From: Veillonellaceae bacterium
GTDB taxonomy: Bacteria; Bacillota; Negativicutes; Veillonellales; Dialisteraceae
NCBI GenBank assembly: GCA_025992895.1
Contig: DAJPGA010000001.1
Coordinates: forward strand, 1,196,501 to 1,260,500
Direction: 5' to 3'
Length of the DNA stretch: 64,000 nucleotides
Made by a program: the position numbers and the translations under genes. The notes below the pieces were generated by a model. It saw only the letters and a program-made list of their open reading frames with translations, was not told the DNA's origin and made no database searches. The first letter of the stretch is position 1. Each line of letters begins with the position of its first letter. Below, one piece after another: positions 62,103-64,000 of the stretch.

Positions 62103-63929
62103 ATGTGCGGTATTGTAGGTTATGTCGGCAGCGGCGAAGCTTCTGAATTTTTAATTGACGGGCTCCGTCGTCTTGAATACAGAGGCTATGACTCTGCTGG
62201 TATCGCTGTGTATGAAAACGGAAAGATTCAGATCGAAAAGAAAAAGGGCGGTCTGGCTAATTTGGAAGCTGTTCTTAAGGAACATCCTCTCCATGGACAT
62301 ATCGGGATCGGACATACACGCTGGGCTACACATGGCCAGCCGTCTGATGTGAATGCCCATCCTCACGGCGACTGCCATAATCACTTTGTCATTGTCCACA
62401 ACGGCATCATTGAAAATTACATGACGCTGAAAAAGGAATTGATTGAAAAAGGTCATGTTTTCAAGTCAGAAACGGATACCGAAGTTGTTGCACATCTCGC
62501 AGAAGAACTTGATGATGGCAATTTCCTTTCCACCGTCAGAAAAGTACTGGCAAAAATTGAAGGCTCCTACAGTCTGGTATTCATGGATGATTCTGATCCG
62601 GATACCATCATCTGCACGAAAAAGGACAACCCTCTGATTATCGGGCTGGGCAAGGGCGAAAACTTCATCGCTTCTGATATCCCGGCTGTCATCAACCGTA
62701 CACGCCAGATTTACATCATGAATGATTATGAACTTGCTGTTGTCAAGAAAGACAGCATCACTTTCTATGACCATGATGATAAAGAAATCACAAAAGATAT
62801 CCATGAAGTAACATGGAGCGCTGAAGCGGCAGAAAAGGGCGGCTATCCGCATTTCATGCTGAAGGAAATTTATGAACAGCCCAAGGCCATTCATGATACA
62901 GTCCAGATTTATCTGAATAAAGACGGATCCGTAAACTTTAAGGATCTCGGCTGGACAGAAGACTGCTTTGATGATATCGACCACATCCTGATTACAGCAT
63001 GCGGAACTGCGTATCATGCAGGCCTTGTAGCAAAGCATTACATTGAACGCTTTGTCAGAATCCCGGTCTCCGTCGAAATTGCATCTGAATACAGATACAG
63101 CAATCCTCTGACGACAAACAAGACACTCTGTATCGTAGTCAGCCAGTCCGGTGAAACGATCGATACACTGGCAGCCCTGAAGGAAGCAAAACGTCTTGGC
63201 GCAAAGAGCCTTGCTGTTACCAACTCCATCAGCTCTTCCATTGCAAGAGAATCCGATAATGTCATTTACACGATGGCAGGCCCAGAAATTGCAGTCGCAT
63301 CCACCAAGGCCTATACGACCCAGCTCGTAGCGCTCCTTCTCCTTGCTTTGTACATGGGACAGCTCAGGAAGACCATAAAGCCGGAACTTGTCAAGGAAAT
63401 CACTGATGCCCTGAAAGATCTGCCGAAACAGATCGAAAAGGTACTGCAGGAAAATGATTACATGGCAGAAGTAGCTGAACGTCTGATCAAAGCTCACGAT
63501 ATCTTCTATCTGGGACGTTCCATCGACTATGCGATTGCCATGGAAGGCGCATTAAAACTGAAGGAAGTATCTTATATCCATGCAGAGGCTTATGCAGCCG
63601 GAGAATTAAAGCACGGCACTCTTGCCCTGATTACCGAAGATACACCTGTCATTGCTGTAGCTACACAGGATAATGTCAGCTCGAAGATGTACAGCAACAT
63701 CGAAGAAGTCCGCGCCCGCGGAGCTGAAGTTCTTGGCATCGGCTATGAAGATGATGCAGAAATCGGTAAGTACACGACGGAAACTGTCAGAATCCCGAGA
63801 GTGGATCCTTTCATTGCGCCGATCCTTTCCGTTATCCCCATGCAGCTTCTGGCTTACTACACCAGCATCAAGAGAGGCAACAATGTAGATAAGCCCCGCA
63901 ACCTTGCTAAGTCTGTAACGGTTGAATAA
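62103..63929 (+). CDS. glmS: Glutamine--fructose-6-phosphate aminotransferase
   Basis: 608 residues. An N-terminal glutaminase domain with nucleophile Cys2 (CGIVGYVGSGEA), RYRGYDSAGI-type loop (RRLEYRGYDSAG) and HTRWATHG; then two SIS domains with CGTAYHAGLV, SQSGETIDTLAAL, STKAYTTQ and the C-terminal KPRNLAKSVTVE. It makes glucosamine-6-phosphate for the pathway continued by GlmM at the other end of the window. AAGGAGG lies about nine bases before the ATG. Confidence 0.98.
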   Translation: MCGIVGYVGSGEASEFLIDGLRRLEYRGYDSAGIAVYENGKIQIEKKKGGLANLEAVLKEHPLHGHIGIGHTRWATHGQPSDVNAHPHGDCHNHFVIVHNGIIENYMTLKKELIEKGHVFKSETDTEVVAHLAEELDDGNFLSTVRKVLAKIEGSYSLVFMDDSDPDTIICTKKDNPLIIGLGKGENFIASDIPAVINRTRQIYIMNDYELAVVKKDSITFYDHDDKEITKDIHEVTWSAEAAEKGGYPHFMLKEIYEQPKAIHDTVQIYLNKDGSVNFKDLGWTEDCFDDIDHILITACGTAYHAGLVAKHYIERFVRIPVSVEIASEYRYSNPLTTNKTLCIVVSQSGETIDTLAALKEAKRLGAKSLAVTNSISSSIARESDNVIYTMAGPEIAVASTKAYTTQLVALLLLALYMGQLRKTIKPELVKEITDALKDLPKQIEKVLQENDYMAEVAERLIKAHDIFYLGRSIDYAIAMEGALKLKEVSYIHAEAYAAGELKHGTLALITEDTPVIAVATQDNVSSKMYSNIEEVRARGAEVLGIGYEDDAEIGKYTTETVRIPRVDPFIAPILSVIPMQLLAYYTSIKRGNNVDKPRNLAKSVTVE

Positions 63930-64000
63930 TTGAAAATATGACTGGATTGCAAAGAGGCAGGCGAGTAACCCTGCTTCTGGCAATCTTTTCATTTATGGAT
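63930..64000. other. Window end, no feature supported
   Basis: 71 bases after glmS with no clear terminator or gene; a partial inverted repeat around AGGCAGG and CCTGCTT may be the start of a terminator. Confidence 0.3.

Noticed and set aside
62466..63497. Minus-strand frame of about 343 codons within glmS
   Set aside because: glmS covers the region with all its motifs, and the antisense frame looks random.

Overview
The window reads as a chromosomal core segment of a diderm Firmicute of the class Negativicutes, close in flavour to Dialister/Veillonellaceae. This is an inference from gene content, not a database match. Firmicute marks are the cdaR-glmM pair, the dnaX-ybaB-recR-bofA block, a T-box leader, hslVU, birA-bioY-coaX, a SCIFF ranthipeptide with its radical SAM maturase, and BofA- and SpoIID-like proteins. 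Outer-membrane marks are an LptD/OstA-like protein, a secretin with a GspC/PilP-like partner, several exported proteins and a small 4.5S-type SRP RNA. No phage, insertion sequence, integrase or CRISPR array was seen.

Layout. 1-3.5 kb: cdaR (partial), glmM, an orphan CydB-like protein and a small unknown protein. 3.6-9.9 kb: dnaE, etfBA and a class IV aminotransferase whose PLP lysine is replaced by leucine. 10-19.4 kb: the head-to-tail series ruvCAB, DUF2905, SpoIID-like, queA, tgt, yajC, 5-formyl-THF cyclo-ligase, secDF. 19.5-22 kb: mtaB, HIT protein, rpsU, yqeY. 22-26.1 kb: two tandem 631-residue glutamine-synthetase paralogues. 26.2-26.6 kb: tRNA-Thr, tRNA-Gly and tRNA-Pro on the minus strand. 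26.7-30.8 kb: two unrecognised genes and the SCIFF/maturase pair. 31-37.6 kb: envelope genes with pgi in the middle. 37.7-43.1 kb: ABC-F, then a minus-strand block of bofA-like, recR, ybaB, dnaX and SRP RNA.

43.2-64 kb: fumC; the ribose operon rbsKDACB; murB; a P-loop/Asp23-like protein; a cysteine-type T-box leader feeding an O-acetylhomoserine sulfhydrylase; a thioesterase (minus); hslVU; birA, bioY, coaX; tRNA-Glu; azlCD (minus); sppA, a Yip1-like protein and glmS.

Together the window holds DNA replication and repair (dnaE, dnaX, recR, ruvCAB), tRNA modification (queA, tgt, mtaB), protein export (secDF, yajC, SRP RNA, sppA), amino-sugar and wall precursors (glmS, glmM, murB), nitrogen and sulfur assimilation, ribose uptake and outer-membrane assembly. 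The points most worth a second look are the lysine-less aminotransferase, the tandem divergent glutamine synthetases, the Cys-specifier T-box with its mini-ORF, the SCIFF locus beside two unknown genes, the orphan CydB, and the P-loop/Asp23 fusion.
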